A DNA stretch of 34,589 bases from Nitrospiraceae bacterium (GCA_014379455.1 JACMLT010000252.1:1-34589); one strand, 5' to 3'; shown: positions 1-8,855, numbered from the stretch's first letter. Translations and numbers: made by a program. The notes: generated by a model not told the origin, from the sequence alone.

Positions 1-369
1 CTGATGCCAGGTATTCCCTCCATCCTGGCTCCGGAGAATCGTCCCATTGGCTCCGACAGCCCAGCCCTGCTTCTCGTCGAAAAAGAAGACGGCTGACAGG
101 CTGGCCGTGGTGCCGCTGGCGATCTTCTTCCACTTTTTCCCGCCATCGACCGTCTTCAGAATGGTGCCGCTTGACCCGACCGCCCAACCCTGCTCAGCCC
201 TACGAAAATAGAGCCCCATCAGAAGGGCTTCCGTATGGCTTGTTTGAGGAGTGATCGTGAGAGAAGAGTCGGCAGTCCACGAGGGAGACGCACACAACAG
301 CGGCATCAGCGTTACGAGCGCAAGACATCCTGCGCGGAACAGCGAGAGCCCCCGTCGTGGTCCGTGCAT
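1..369 (-). CDS. Secreted YCF48/BNR-type beta-propeller protein, N-terminal part
   Basis: This reading frame is absent from the ORF track because it runs off the left edge; it is open for 123 codons from an ATG at 369. It starts with a basic stretch and a hydrophobic segment (LALVTLMPLLCASPSWTA) that look like a signal peptide. Then follow two copies of the blade motif of the photosystem II assembly factor YCF48/BNR family: GWAVGSSGTILKTVDGGKKW and, about 40 residues on, GWAVGANGTILRSQDGG. Such proteins are exported multi-blade propellers; in non-photosynthetic bacteria their role is mostly unknown. The ATG lies 8 nt after the stop of the IPT/TIG gene and a GAGAGACGGA stretch can serve as ribosome binding site, so the two are probably co-transcribed. 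An in-frame GTG four codons upstream is an alternative start. The family is clear; the function is not. Confidence 0.8.
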   Translation of the reverse strand, partial: MHGPRRGLSLFRAGCLALVTLMPLLCASPSWTADSSLTITPQTSHTEALLMGLYFRRAEQGWAVGSSGTILKTVDGGKKWKKIASGTTASLSAVFFFDEKQGWAVGANGTILRSQDGGNTWHQ

Positions 370-377
370 TCCGTCTC

Positions 378-2060
378 TCACTGGTTGGTGTCGGCATCCG
401 GGCGGTTTTTATTGAAGTAGCCAGGATCCGGCATGCCCTTCGCTTCAATGGTGAAGCTGCCTGCTTCCATTGACAGCCATTTTTTCGGAGTACAACAGGT
501 TCCATCCGGTTGCACATCCCAGGAGCCGCGCCGCACAACCAGAGGACCAGTCGCCAGCTCATTGAAGAATTCATTGCGCTTCCCCAATCCATACAAGTGG
601 CGATGAGGTACGCGCACCACAATCTCCGCATCCGTCCAAGACATGACTTGCGCCGCGATGTTGCTGAACAGCACTTCTGTGCGGGAGACGTTTTCGCCCA
701 ATTCGATATCCTCCCGTCGCTTGTAGGCTCCCTGATTGAGACCGAGGTACGCATGCTCAGCGGTCTTCAAGAACGAGCCGAACCCCGACCCTTTGATGGT
801 GATTAGTTCATCGAGTCCGCCCGATTGCGGGTTGTACGAGTCGATTTTCGGCGTCACCAACGTAAAAGCCCCCGCCTCTGTCTTGAGCGTATCCTTCACC
901 GCGCAACATGTCCCGTCAGGATTGGGCTTTGTTGCACCTCGATAAATCACAACTGGCCCACTTTTCGCGCTAAACGGCACCCACACATCGATCCGATCGT
1001 CTTGCCAACGATAGATAATGGCGCGAACCCCGCCGATATCGACTCGATTCTCTCCTATGTTGAAGTCCGTAAAGGCATAGGGTGTCGATCCACTTTCAGA
1101 GTAGAATCCGAAATGTTCCCCACTGATTCTGAGCAATGTACCGATCGGGGCGGCCGGAGGCGTCAAGGTCGTTACTGCTGGCACGTGAACCGTAAAGACT
1201 CCGACCGTACGCTCACGTCCCTGCATGGTCAGTACGATAGGTCCAGTGTCCGCATCCATCGGAAGATGTACGACAATCGCAGTGTCGGACCACTGAGCAA
1301 TAGTGGCGAGGTGCCCCCCGAACGTCACCTTGTCACCGACTCCCTTCTCGGCGCCGAAGCCTTGGCCGAAAAAGACGACCTTCGTGCCGACCGGCCCGCT
1401 CACCGGATCGACGCGAATGCTCGGAATCAACTTCAGCGGAACGGCATTGCTCACCTTGTACTGGACCGGAGCACAACAGGAACCATCCGGCAGGGGATCC
1501 GACGAAGCCAATCGAACCACCACCTCGCCCGACGTCGCGTTGGTGGGAACTTCGACTTCGATGACATTGTCTTTCCAACGACGTGGTCTCATGACCACGC
1601 TTCCGATCATCACATCGTTGACTCCGAACATCGTATTGGGATCGCGCGGTCCGGCCGTGACACCGAAGTTGGCCCCGGTAATCTGCAGGGTATGCCCTGG
1701 CTCGATTTCTGCCGGCGTGACAGCCGTAATTGTCGGCTGCACCACTGTCAACGTTCCGGCAGCCATCTTCTTTTTTCCGGCCATGACTTCAACGGGGCCG
1801 GATTGAGCCTGGAAGGGAATCTTCACCTCGATCAGGTCGGGCTCCCATCGTTGAATCAATGCAGGGACCCCACGGACAGTCACGCGATTGACCTGCACGG
1901 ATCGAAATGTACCGAACCCCTTCCCACCGATCGAGACCGTAGCGCCTGGGACCGCCGTTGATGGGTGGAGCTCAATCGCGGAAGGGGTCGCCGCACCCAC
2001 GGCAACGGTCAGGCTTGCCCACAACACTATCGTACTCAACCCGGTGACGAACATATTCAT
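378..2060 (-). CDS. Secreted multi-domain IPT/TIG-repeat protein
   Basis: The ORF track starts at a TTG (2081), but the ATG at 2060 is preferred: it has AGGGA 8 nt upstream and directly precedes a hydrophobic signal sequence (MNMFVTGLSTIVLWASL...VGAA). The 560-residue product is a string of about five immunoglobulin-like IPT/TIG domains, each opening with a P-x-I-x-x-x-x-P-x-x-x-x-x-G pattern and a GxxFG turn (GKGFG, GANFG, GQGFG, GEHFG, GSGFG) and ending near a (S/T)GP(V/I)V strand. Three of the domains carry a PDG(S/T)CC loop, a neighbouring Cys pair at the same place. There is no catalytic motif, anchor or C-terminal membrane segment, so a binding or structural role in the periplasm or outside the cell is inferred. 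It is first in a two-gene unit with the YCF48-like gene. Confidence 0.85.
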   Translation of the reverse strand: MNMFVTGLSTIVLWASLTVAVGAATPSAIELHPSTAVPGATVSIGGKGFGTFRSVQVNRVTVRGVPALIQRWEPDLIEVKIPFQAQSGPVEVMAGKKKMAAGTLTVVQPTITAVTPAEIEPGHTLQITGANFGVTAGPRDPNTMFGVNDVMIGSVVMRPRRWKDNVIEVEVPTNATSGEVVVRLASSDPLPDGSCCAPVQYKVSNAVPLKLIPSIRVDPVSGPVGTKVVFFGQGFGAEKGVGDKVTFGGHLATIAQWSDTAIVVHLPMDADTGPIVLTMQGRERTVGVFTVHVPAVTTLTPPAAPIGTLLRISGEHFGFYSESGSTPYAFTDFNIGENRVDIGGVRAIIYRWQDDRIDVWVPFSAKSGPVVIYRGATKPNPDGTCCAVKDTLKTEAGAFTLVTPKIDSYNPQSGGLDELITIKGSGFGSFLKTAEHAYLGLNQGAYKRREDIELGENVSRTEVLFSNIAAQVMSWTDAEIVVRVPHRHLYGLGKRNEFFNELATGPLVVRRGSWDVQPDGTCCTPKKWLSMEAGSFTIEAKGMPDPGYFNKNRPDADTNQ

Positions 2061-2174
2061 GAATTGATCCCTGTCAGGCAAGAATACGGTACGGATTCCC
2101 TACGCGTGGCATGAAGATTTCACACGCTGGAGGTAGATAAACGTGGATCCTATGAAAAACGGAAGACCGATTGA

Positions 2175-2204
2175 ACTATAGCAAGTGGGTTTTTAGAGAG
2201 TCAA
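2175..2204 (-). promoter_or_regulatory. Sigma70-type promoter of the IPT/TIG gene
   Basis: On the minus strand TTGACT (2204-2199) is followed after 18 nt by TATAGT (2180-2175). Both hexamers differ from consensus by one base. It lies about 115 nt upstream of the ATG at 2060, in the only intergenic space before the IPT/TIG gene, so it probably drives the two-gene unit. This rests on sequence match only. Confidence 0.55.
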
Positions 2205-2253
2205 TCCGGCGTGTCCAGCCCGATCAGCGTTCAGAGCCGGTGTGAGAGATCAG

Positions 2254-2712
2254 TCAGGAGACAGAAAAGATCACTTCGATTTCGACAGGAGCCCCGCGAG
2301 GCAATTCAGCAGCCCCCACAGCCGCGCGGGCATGACGCCCAGCGGCTCCAAAGATTGCAACGAGGAGGTCCGAGGCTCCATTGAGTACTTGGGGCTGCTG
2401 CACAAAACCCTCCGCTGAGGCCACATGCCCGACGACCTTCACGACACGCGTAATTCGGTCTAACGTCCCGAGCTCCTGCTTAGCAATCGCCAAGGCATTG
2501 AGGATGGCGAGCTTGGCCGCCTCCATTCCTTGTTCAATCGTCAGATCGCGTCCGAGCTTACCGGAGAAGGCCAACTGCCCATCTCGCATGGGAAGGACGC
2601 CGGATAGAAACAGGAGATCTCCAGCCCGGACCGCCGGAACATAGGTCGCCAACGGTTGTGGCGGGGCAGGCAACTCTAGATGCAGTTCCGTCAGTGTGCG
2701 TTCGTAAGACAT
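2254..2712 (-). CDS. RidA (YjgF/YER057c/UK114) family protein
   Basis: The 152-residue protein matches the longer YjgF-like subgroup: LFLSGVLPMRDGQ near residue 35, then FGAAGRHARAAVGAAELPRGAPVEIEV at the C-terminus. RidA proteins are trimers that hydrolyse reactive enamine/imine intermediates released by PLP enzymes; the key Arg of the family corresponds to R129 in the HARAAVG stretch, which is present. The usual RidA is about 125-130 residues, and this longer form with the VGAAELPRG signature often has no proven substrate. It follows the deoB-like gene by 41 nt on the same strand and ends this block; the 170 nt after it belong to the promoter of the IPT gene. The family is sure, deaminase activity is inferred. 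Confidence 0.88.
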   Translation of the reverse strand: MSYERTLTELHLELPAPPQPLATYVPAVRAGDLLFLSGVLPMRDGQLAFSGKLGRDLTIEQGMEAAKLAILNALAIAKQELGTLDRITRVVKVVGHVASAEGFVQQPQVLNGASDLLVAIFGAAGRHARAAVGAAELPRGAPVEIEVIFSVS

Positions 2713-2754
2713 TCCACAAACCCTATGCGCCCGTTACCCCTTACATCCCACACA

Positions 2755-3912
2755 TCACCCTGCGCGGAGCGCATCGAGGAAACTTTCACCCGCCGGCAGT
2801 TGCCCCCCTTGCAGCGCTTCTACAATGGTATGAGCGAGATCAGCGGCGGATGTCCTGATGCCGAGATGAACACCATGTGCCAACTTGGGCCCCGTGGCCA
2901 AGAGGGGAACATACTCCCGCGTGGCCATCTGATCCGCCATCGTGATATCCCGCCCATGATCGCCCGTCAGAATGAGCAGGTCGCCTGGACGAAGCTGCTC
3001 CAACAAACCGGGAAGTCGTTGATCGAATTCATGGAGGGCCGCCGCTGACTGTCCCGCATCCGACTCCAGAACTTCGAGCCCGGCAACAATCAATCCTCGC
3101 GGAACTTTTCTAAACATCCCTATCACCTCAGCGAGTAATGAGGTCCAGTGTGCAACGGGAACGGAGCGAGTGAGCCCTCGGCCACTGAACAAATCGCCGA
3201 CTTTCCCGACCCCGGTTATGATCTGACTCTCACGATTGAGCACATCGAACATGGTCGATCCGGAAGGTTCAAGCACGAACTCACGGCGTTGTGGACTGAA
3301 CTGTACCGCACCGGCGTCACCCACGAGCGGGTGGGCTGACACACGCACAATCCTCCAATGGTCTTTGAGGAGTTTTCTTGCATCCCGGCAGCGCTGAAAA
3401 AACTCGTCCCGACGCATCGCGCCCTCGTGCGTCGCAACATGGCAGGTTCGTCGTCCGTCGGTCCACACGATCAGCGCACCGGAGGACAGATGCTCCTCCT
3501 CGTACTCGCGCAACATAGCCGTTCCGGAGGCTCGGCGATTGCCGACGAGCTTACGCCCAAATGCCTGTTCGAGGATCGCAACCATGTCAGGGGGAAATCC
3601 GTTGGGATAGAGCGGCCCGGCAACCTCTGTCAGATGACCGGCCATTTCCCAGTAGCCGGCTACGGAATCCACTTCTTTCGAGAGAAACCCGAAACGACCG
3701 AAACAGCCTTCCGGCTGCCCCATCGTCCGCACACCTTTGATCTCCGTGATGTGGCCAAGCCCGAGCCCTTCCAGCGTGGGGAGGCTGAGCCCTCCAACGG
3801 CCTCAGCCAGATGGGACAACGTATTGGAGCCGACATCCCCGTATTCCGCCGCATCGGGCATAGCCCCGACGCCGAGGCCATCGATCACCAATACAATCAC
3901 ACGCGTAATCAT
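2755..3912 (-). CDS. Phosphopentomutase (DeoB)-like protein with altered active site
   Basis: The 385-residue product aligns along its length with phosphopentomutase, the two-metal enzyme that interconverts (deoxy)ribose 1- and 5-phosphate. Visible landmarks are VLVIDGLGVGAMPDA with metal ligand D11, GDVGSNTLSHL, GYWEMAG, GVGKVGDLF, GDHGRDIT (D318, H319) and TREYVPLL. Several catalytic positions differ. The KDTxTGHWE loop reads VDSVAGYWE, with Ser where the phosphorylated Thr is expected and Tyr for His. The last metal-binding His, normally just before TREY, is A330. The DFDxxYGHRRD segment that supplies an Asp and a His reads GLEVLESDAGQ. It follows deoC (49 nt gap), so the context is deoxyribose-phosphate metabolism, but activity may be changed or lost. 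The ATG at 3912 has no Shine-Dalgarno; TATAGT lies 6 nt upstream. Confidence 0.75.
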   Translation of the reverse strand: MITRVIVLVIDGLGVGAMPDAAEYGDVGSNTLSHLAEAVGGLSLPTLEGLGLGHITEIKGVRTMGQPEGCFGRFGFLSKEVDSVAGYWEMAGHLTEVAGPLYPNGFPPDMVAILEQAFGRKLVGNRRASGTAMLREYEEEHLSSGALIVWTDGRRTCHVATHEGAMRRDEFFQRCRDARKLLKDHWRIVRVSAHPLVGDAGAVQFSPQRREFVLEPSGSTMFDVLNRESQIITGVGKVGDLFSGRGLTRSVPVAHWTSLLAEVIGMFRKVPRGLIVAGLEVLESDAGQSAAALHEFDQRLPGLLEQLRPGDLLILTGDHGRDITMADQMATREYVPLLATGPKLAHGVHLGIRTSAADLAHTIVEALQGGQLPAGESFLDALRAG

Positions 3913-3961
3913 GGGCGCACTATAGCAGAAGTGGGACGCATCAGATATGGAGTTGTCTTGG

Positions 3962-4642
3962 TTATAAGGTACCCGATTGTTGCCGTTGCCACCCGGCCAC
4001 GATCACGAGACTGGCGCTGGTGCCGATCCGATCCGCGCCGGCCTCCAGCATAGCCAGCGTCGTCTTCCAATCTCGAATTCCTCCGGACGCCTTCACCTTC
4101 ACGCGGCCGGCTACAGTCTCTTTCATCAGCCTCACATCTTCCACCGTCGCACCGGCAGCACCGAAACCCGTCGACGTCTTCACATAGTCGGCCCCTGCCT
4201 CCACAACCAACTGGCAGGCCGTACGCTTCTCGTGCTGAGTCAGATAACACGTTTCAAGTATGACTTTGTGCTCCACGCCTGCGGTCGCCTTCACCACTTC
4301 AGCGATGTCCTGTCGCACATACTCATGATCTCCCGACTTCAGCCGGCTCACATTGATCACCATGTCCAGCACGCTTGCGCCGCGCGCCACCGCTTCAATG
4401 GCTTCGGCGACTTTCGTCTTCGTCGTGTGACCTCCCAAGGGAAACCCGATAGGGATGCCGACCCGAATCGCCGAGCCTGCCACCGCGTCCACCGCTTCAT
4501 CCACATAGCACGGTGGAACAAAAATGACGGTGAATCGGTACTCCATCGCTTCGTGGCACAGTCGCAGCACATCCGCTTTTGTTGCGTCCGGTCGGAGCAC
4601 CGTGTGGTCTATACGTTCCGGCACATTCCATTCAGACATCAC
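3962..4642 (-). CDS. deoC: Deoxyribose-phosphate aldolase
   Basis: The class I aldolase cleaves 2-deoxyribose 5-phosphate to glyceraldehyde 3-phosphate and acetaldehyde in the cytoplasm. The catalytic residues are visible: Schiff-base K155 in YVKTSTGF, the second lysine K184 in VKASGGIR, and D93 in VLDMVINV; FVPPCYV and GFPLGGHTT are also typical. At 226 residues it has normal family length. The frame begins GTG-ATG (4642 and 4639) straight after the mltG stop (TGA-GTG-ATG), with AAGGAAGGA just upstream inside mltG, so translation is coupled to mltG. The GTG has the better spacing (about 9 nt). The diverged DeoB homologue follows, giving a possible deoxynucleoside salvage pair, although no nucleoside phosphorylase is seen here. 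Confidence 0.93.
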   Translation of the reverse strand: MMSEWNVPERIDHTVLRPDATKADVLRLCHEAMEYRFTVIFVPPCYVDEAVDAVAGSAIRVGIPIGFPLGGHTTKTKVAEAIEAVARGASVLDMVINVSRLKSGDHEYVRQDIAEVVKATAGVEHKVILETCYLTQHEKRTACQLVVEAGADYVKTSTGFGAAGATVEDVRLMKETVAGRVKVKASGGIRDWKTTLAMLEAGADRIGTSASLVIVAGWQRQQSGTL

Positions 4643-5725
4643 TCACGATATTCCTTCCTTGTGGGCGACAATCCCCTCCCGAGGAACGACTGACGTCTGG
4701 GAGTGGGATCCGCGACGAACGGGGCGCTTCTGATATTTCTCCACCGCCTTGTTGTGTTCGATCAGCGTCGCAGAGAACTGGTGCGTGCCGTCGTTCCGCG
4801 AGACAAAATACAAGAAACTCGAGTTAGCAGGGTAGAGTGTCGCGCGAATCGCCTGAATGCCCGGGCTGGCGATCGGTCCAGGCGGTAACCCCTGCACCCG
4901 GTAGGTATTGTAGGGACTGGGACTCGACAGGTCTTTCTTGTGCAGGTTTCCATCGAAGGCCGGTAAGCCGTAAATGACCGTCGGGTCGCTCTGCAACGGA
5001 ATGTGTTTCTTGAGCCGGTTGTGAAACACCGCGGAAATCTCAGGCCGCTCGTCACCCGATGCGGTTTCCTTTTCAATCACGGAGGCGAGAGTCAGCACCT
5101 CGTGCATCGTCATCTTGAGTTCCTGCATCCGGGCGAGAAGATCCGGCCCAACCACCTGCTTGAGTTGCTCGACCATGGCCACCAACACCTCTCGCGCCTT
5201 GATAGGACGAGGAAACTTATACGTGTCGGGATAGAGATACCCTTCCAATGTCTCCGCCTTGATCCCGAGCGACGCAATGAACGCCTGATCTTTCACAAGC
5301 CGAAGAAACTCCACGCGATCCGTCAGGCCATCTTGAGCGGCTAAGTCGGCGATTTGGACGAGGGTCAGCCCTTCGGGAATCGTCAACGGATGGAGCACAA
5401 CCTGACCATTGAGCAATAGGGCGAGAATCTCCCCTGGAGTCATGCCGGCGTTCAGCTCATATTCGCCAGCATGCACCTTCCGGTCGGCTGATCTCAATTT
5501 TCCAAAAAGAACAAACGAGAAACTGCTCTTGATCAATCCTGCTCGCTCAAGCGACGTCGCGACATGTTGAAACGTCGAGCCATCAGGAATCACGACGACT
5601 TTCGCGGGAGGGTGCGCTTCTGGAGGGATAGCCGGGCCTTCAGCCCAACGAATCGCCTGATACGCCACGACGCCAAGTGCGACCATTGCGACCAGCAGAC
5701 ATCCGAGAGCGACCCGCAGTTTCAT
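4643..5725 (-). CDS. mltG: Endolytic murein transglycosylase MltG
   Basis: This 360-residue inner-membrane protein (YceG family) cuts nascent peptidoglycan glycan strands and so sets their length. It has one N-terminal membrane segment (about residues 5-27), a LysM-like region (VVIPDGSTFQHVATSLERAGLI), the YLYPDTYKF motif and the catalytic Glu in LASVIEKET (E218), followed by PLQSDPTVIYG and PYNTYRVQGLPPGPI. The C-terminal 30 residues are basic and low in complexity. Its start overlaps the 3' end of ruvX by 86 nt, and its stop abuts deoC, so it is in the middle of an operon. The ATG at 5725 is chosen because it places the charged MKLR just before the membrane segment. Confidence 0.93.
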   Translation of the reverse strand: MKLRVALGCLLVAMVALGVVAYQAIRWAEGPAIPPEAHPPAKVVVIPDGSTFQHVATSLERAGLIKSSFSFVLFGKLRSADRKVHAGEYELNAGMTPGEILALLLNGQVVLHPLTIPEGLTLVQIADLAAQDGLTDRVEFLRLVKDQAFIASLGIKAETLEGYLYPDTYKFPRPIKAREVLVAMVEQLKQVVGPDLLARMQELKMTMHEVLTLASVIEKETASGDERPEISAVFHNRLKKHIPLQSDPTVIYGLPAFDGNLHKKDLSSPSPYNTYRVQGLPPGPIASPGIQAIRATLYPANSSFLYFVSRNDGTHQFSATLIEHNKAVEKYQKRPVRRGSHSQTSVVPREGIVAHKEGIS

Positions 5726-6215
5726 GAGGTGATTCTACCGTTTCTTGCTCCACATACTCATCCGCCCATGCTTCCGGCTCCCTCTTCGGTGCAGGTTCAA
5801 GGCTCGCCAGGTAACTCTGGAGCAGAATTGAGGCGGCGATGCGATCAACTATACCTTTTCGTTTTTTCCGGCTGACATCGGCCGCGATCAAAAGGTCTTC
5901 CGCCGCCTTCGTCGTCAACCGTTCGTCCCACAGAATAACGGGAACCGGCACTCCCTGTTCCAAGCGAGCCTGGAACTCGCGCATCGCCTGAATCGCCGGA
6001 CCCTCGCGGCCATCCAACTGAAGGGGAAAGCCCAACAGCACTTGCCTAACTTCATACGTCCCGACAAGGGACGCAATATAGGCGATGTCCCAGTCCAACG
6101 TGCGGCGATTGAGCGTCTCAAGCGGCTGGGCGGTCCACCCCAGCTCATCGCTCAAGGCTACCCCGATCCGCTTGGTTCCATAATCGATCGCGAGAACTCG
6201 CTTACCATCCTCCAT
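5640..6215 (-). CDS. ruvX: RuvX/YqgF-family putative Holliday junction resolvase
   Basis: The protein has an RNase H-like fold with the first acidic residue in VLAIDYGTKRIGVALSD (D10), the LLGFPLQLDG strand, the WDERLTT motif and the last Asp in VDRIAASILL. YqgF/RuvX acts on RNA or Holliday junctions; in E. coli it is needed for 16S rRNA 5' processing, so the resolvase label is provisional. Usual length is about 140 residues; here the domain ends near residue 145 and is followed by about 45 Arg/Glu/Ser-rich residues that overlap the start of mltG by 86 nt. It starts 3 nt after the alaS stop. The alaS-ruvX-mltG order is common in bacteria, which supports both neighbours. Confidence 0.92.
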   Translation of the reverse strand: MEDGKRVLAIDYGTKRIGVALSDELGWTAQPLETLNRRTLDWDIAYIASLVGTYEVRQVLLGFPLQLDGREGPAIQAMREFQARLEQGVPVPVILWDERLTTKAAEDLLIAADVSRKKRKGIVDRIAASILLQSYLASLEPAPKREPEAWADEYVEQETVESPHETAGRSRMSAGRNGRTWRRGVSGDSLG

Positions 6216-6218
6216 AGT

Positions 6219-8849
6219 CTACCGCTCCAACAGGCGTTCGACCAGCCCAAAGACTTTCTCCAACGCCATATCCAGCCTGGCCGGGTCCTTCCCGCCGGCC
6301 TGCGCCATCTCGGGTCTACCACCGCCGGTACCACCGACTTCCGCAGCCATCTCCTTGATAAGATCACCCGCTTTCAGTCGAGCAATCAGATCCTTCGTGA
6401 CGACGACCAGTAACGAGACCTTGCCATCGTTCGCCGCGCCGAGAGCTACAACACCGCTCTTCAACTTATCCCGCAACTGATCGGCCAGCGCCCGCATGCC
6501 GTTCACATCCAGGCCATCGGTCCGCTGCACATGCACCTGAATGCCGGCGATTGTTTTCGCCGTGGTCTCGACCGCTGAGCCGCTGGCCATTTTCAATTTC
6601 AGCTCTTCCAGCTCGCGTTCTTTGTCTTTCAACTGGGTCATGACCTTGCGTGTTTTGGCGACCAACTCAGACTGGCCGACCTTGAGCAAGTCCGAGAGTT
6701 CGCGAATGTCCGTTTCTAATTTCTTCATGTAGACGAGCGCCCCGCTACCGGTCTGGGCCTCGATACGGCGCACACCAGCCGCAACACCGGTCTCCGACAC
6801 AATTCTGAACAGGCCGATGTCACCCGTGTGCCGACAATGCGTACCGCCGCAGAGTTCTTTGCTGAAGGACTCGACGGTCACCACCCGCACCTGCTCGCCA
6901 TATTTATCGCCGAAGAAGGCCAACGCCCCCTTGGCGACTGCATCTTGAATGCTCATCACCTCGGTCGCAACCCGCTCGTTCCTCCGCACCTCGTTGTTCA
7001 CGACCATTTCAATCTCATCGACATCGCGGGAGGTCAGCGGCCTGAAATGGGCAAAGTCGAATCGTAAACGATTCGGCCCGACGAGCGACCCGTACTGTTT
7101 GACGTGTGGACCTAGCATGTCGCGCAACGCGGCATGGAGCAAGTGGGTGGCGGTATGGTTTCGCTGAGCGTCCTGCCGCGTCGTCGTATTGACGATCATG
7201 CGCAGCTGCTCGCCCTCGCGAATCCGCCCTTTTGTGACGGTCCCCTTGTGCAGAATCACAGTCGGCACCGGCCTTGTAGTTTCCGTGATCTCCATCTGCC
7301 CATCAGAGCCCGTCAGAACGCCCTGGTCACCAACCTGCCCACCACCTTCCGCATAGAACGGCGTCACATCCAGGACTATTTCAACCTCATCGCCTTCGGC
7401 CGCTTCTTTGACCAGCCGGTCACCGATCAAAATCGCCTGCACGAGACTCTCGTTTTCCAGACGTTCGTAGCCGACAAACTTTGTCGTCCCAAAACGACGG
7501 GCCAGTTCCGCCACTGCCGGTCGAGCCGTTTCCTGTTCAAACCCGCCGGTTCTGCGAGCACGAGTCCTCTGTTCCTCAATCGCCTGGTTGAACCCTGCCT
7601 CATCGAGCGTCATCCCCTGCTCGCGGCAGGCCTCTCCCATCAAGTCTATTGGGAACCCATAGGTGTCGTAGAGCTTGAACAGGTCAGGACCCGTAAGGAC
7701 CTTGCTCCCGACCGAGCGTGCTTTCGCCATCACCTCGTTGAGAATCGGCAAACCTTGATCGAGCGTGGCGATAAACCGCTCCTCTTCGCCTCTCGTCGCC
7801 TCGGCAATCGTCGCAGCAGCGCTTCGGACTTCTGAGTAGACCCCAGCCATTTGATTGACAACCCCCGCCGTCAATTCATGAAGAAAGGGCTCGACGATGC
7901 CCAACAGCCGTCCATGGCGCGCGGCCCGGCGCAGAATCCGGCGCAGCACATAGCCGCGCCCTTCGTTCGACGGCAAGACACCATCTGCCATCAAAAACGT
8001 GATCGCGCGAAGGTGGTCCGCCACCACGCGTATCGACCGATCAGTCGCGTCTTTCTCCCCATACCGAACTCCGGCCCTGGTGCCCACGGCGCTGAGCAAC
8101 GGCGTGAACACATCGCTGTCATAGTTGCTGTAGACGCCTTGTGCCACGGCCGCCAGCCGTTCCAATCCCATGCCCGTATCGATGCTGGGCTTGGGCAAAG
8201 GATGTAACGTCCCGGCAGCATCCCGATTGAACTGCATAAAGACAAGATTCCAGATCTCAATGACGCGATCGCCCTCCCCGTTCGGACAATCATCGCCCGG
8301 CACCGACGGTCCCTGGTCGAAATGCAGCTCCGAGCAGGGCCCACAGGGTCCCGTATCTCCCATTTGCCAAAAGTTGTCTTTCTCCCCGCAACGCACAATG
8401 CGTGAGGGCGACACACCCATTTTTTTCCATAACCGATCGGCTTCGTCGTCTTCGCGGAAGACCGTCACCCACATCCGGTCCTTATCAAGACCGACCGTCT
8501 GAGTCAGAAACTCCCAGCCGAATTGGATGGCGTCTTCCTTAAAATAGTCGCCGAAGGAAAAGTTCCCCAACATTTCAAAGAACGTATGATGGCGCCTGGT
8601 ATACCCGACATTTTCCAGATCGTTGTGCTTCCCTCCCGCACGGAGGCACTTCTGCACCGTGACCGCTCGCTTGTAGGCGCGTGTGTCTTCGCCGAGGAAC
8701 ACACGCTTGAACTGGTTCATCCCGGCGTTGGTGAAAAGCAGGGTGGGATCGGCCTGAGGAATCAAGGCGGAACTCGGCACAGCCTGATGGCCATGCAACT
8801 CGAAATATCGAATGAAGGCTCGTCGCAACTCTTGAGTGCTGTTGTTCAT
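6219..8849 (-). CDS. alaS: Alanyl-tRNA synthetase
   Basis: This full-length (876-residue) class II synthetase charges tRNA-Ala and edits mischarged Ser/Gly. The N-terminal catalytic part shows FTNAGMNQFK, KHNDLENVGYTRRHHTFFEM, and the ATP-site stretch GDTGPCGPCSE. The tRNA-recognition region follows. The editing domain has RNHTATHLLH and the zinc motif CGGTHCRHTGDIG. The C-terminal part has a coiled-coil-like Lys/Glu stretch and the Gly-rich GGTGGGRPEMAQAGG of the C-Ala domain. The start ATG at 8849 has AGGGTGG upstream. recX ends 6 nt before it and ruvX begins 3 nt after its stop, so it sits in one transcription unit with them. Confidence 0.98.
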   Translation of the reverse strand: MNNSTQELRRAFIRYFELHGHQAVPSSALIPQADPTLLFTNAGMNQFKRVFLGEDTRAYKRAVTVQKCLRAGGKHNDLENVGYTRRHHTFFEMLGNFSFGDYFKEDAIQFGWEFLTQTVGLDKDRMWVTVFREDDEADRLWKKMGVSPSRIVRCGEKDNFWQMGDTGPCGPCSELHFDQGPSVPGDDCPNGEGDRVIEIWNLVFMQFNRDAAGTLHPLPKPSIDTGMGLERLAAVAQGVYSNYDSDVFTPLLSAVGTRAGVRYGEKDATDRSIRVVADHLRAITFLMADGVLPSNEGRGYVLRRILRRAARHGRLLGIVEPFLHELTAGVVNQMAGVYSEVRSAAATIAEATRGEEERFIATLDQGLPILNEVMAKARSVGSKVLTGPDLFKLYDTYGFPIDLMGEACREQGMTLDEAGFNQAIEEQRTRARRTGGFEQETARPAVAELARRFGTTKFVGYERLENESLVQAILIGDRLVKEAAEGDEVEIVLDVTPFYAEGGGQVGDQGVLTGSDGQMEITETTRPVPTVILHKGTVTKGRIREGEQLRMIVNTTTRQDAQRNHTATHLLHAALRDMLGPHVKQYGSLVGPNRLRFDFAHFRPLTSRDVDEIEMVVNNEVRRNERVATEVMSIQDAVAKGALAFFGDKYGEQVRVVTVESFSKELCGGTHCRHTGDIGLFRIVSETGVAAGVRRIEAQTGSGALVYMKKLETDIRELSDLLKVGQSELVAKTRKVMTQLKDKERELEELKLKMASGSAVETTAKTIAGIQVHVQRTDGLDVNGMRALADQLRDKLKSGVVALGAANDGKVSLLVVVTKDLIARLKAGDLIKEMAAEVGGTGGGRPEMAQAGGKDPARLDMALEKVFGLVERLLER

Positions 8850-8855
8850 GCCACC

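Noticed and set aside
825-1961. Long plus-strand ORF of 378 codons
   Set aside because: It is antisense to the clear IPT/TIG gene and its translation is Arg/His/Asp-rich with no domain; a shadow frame.
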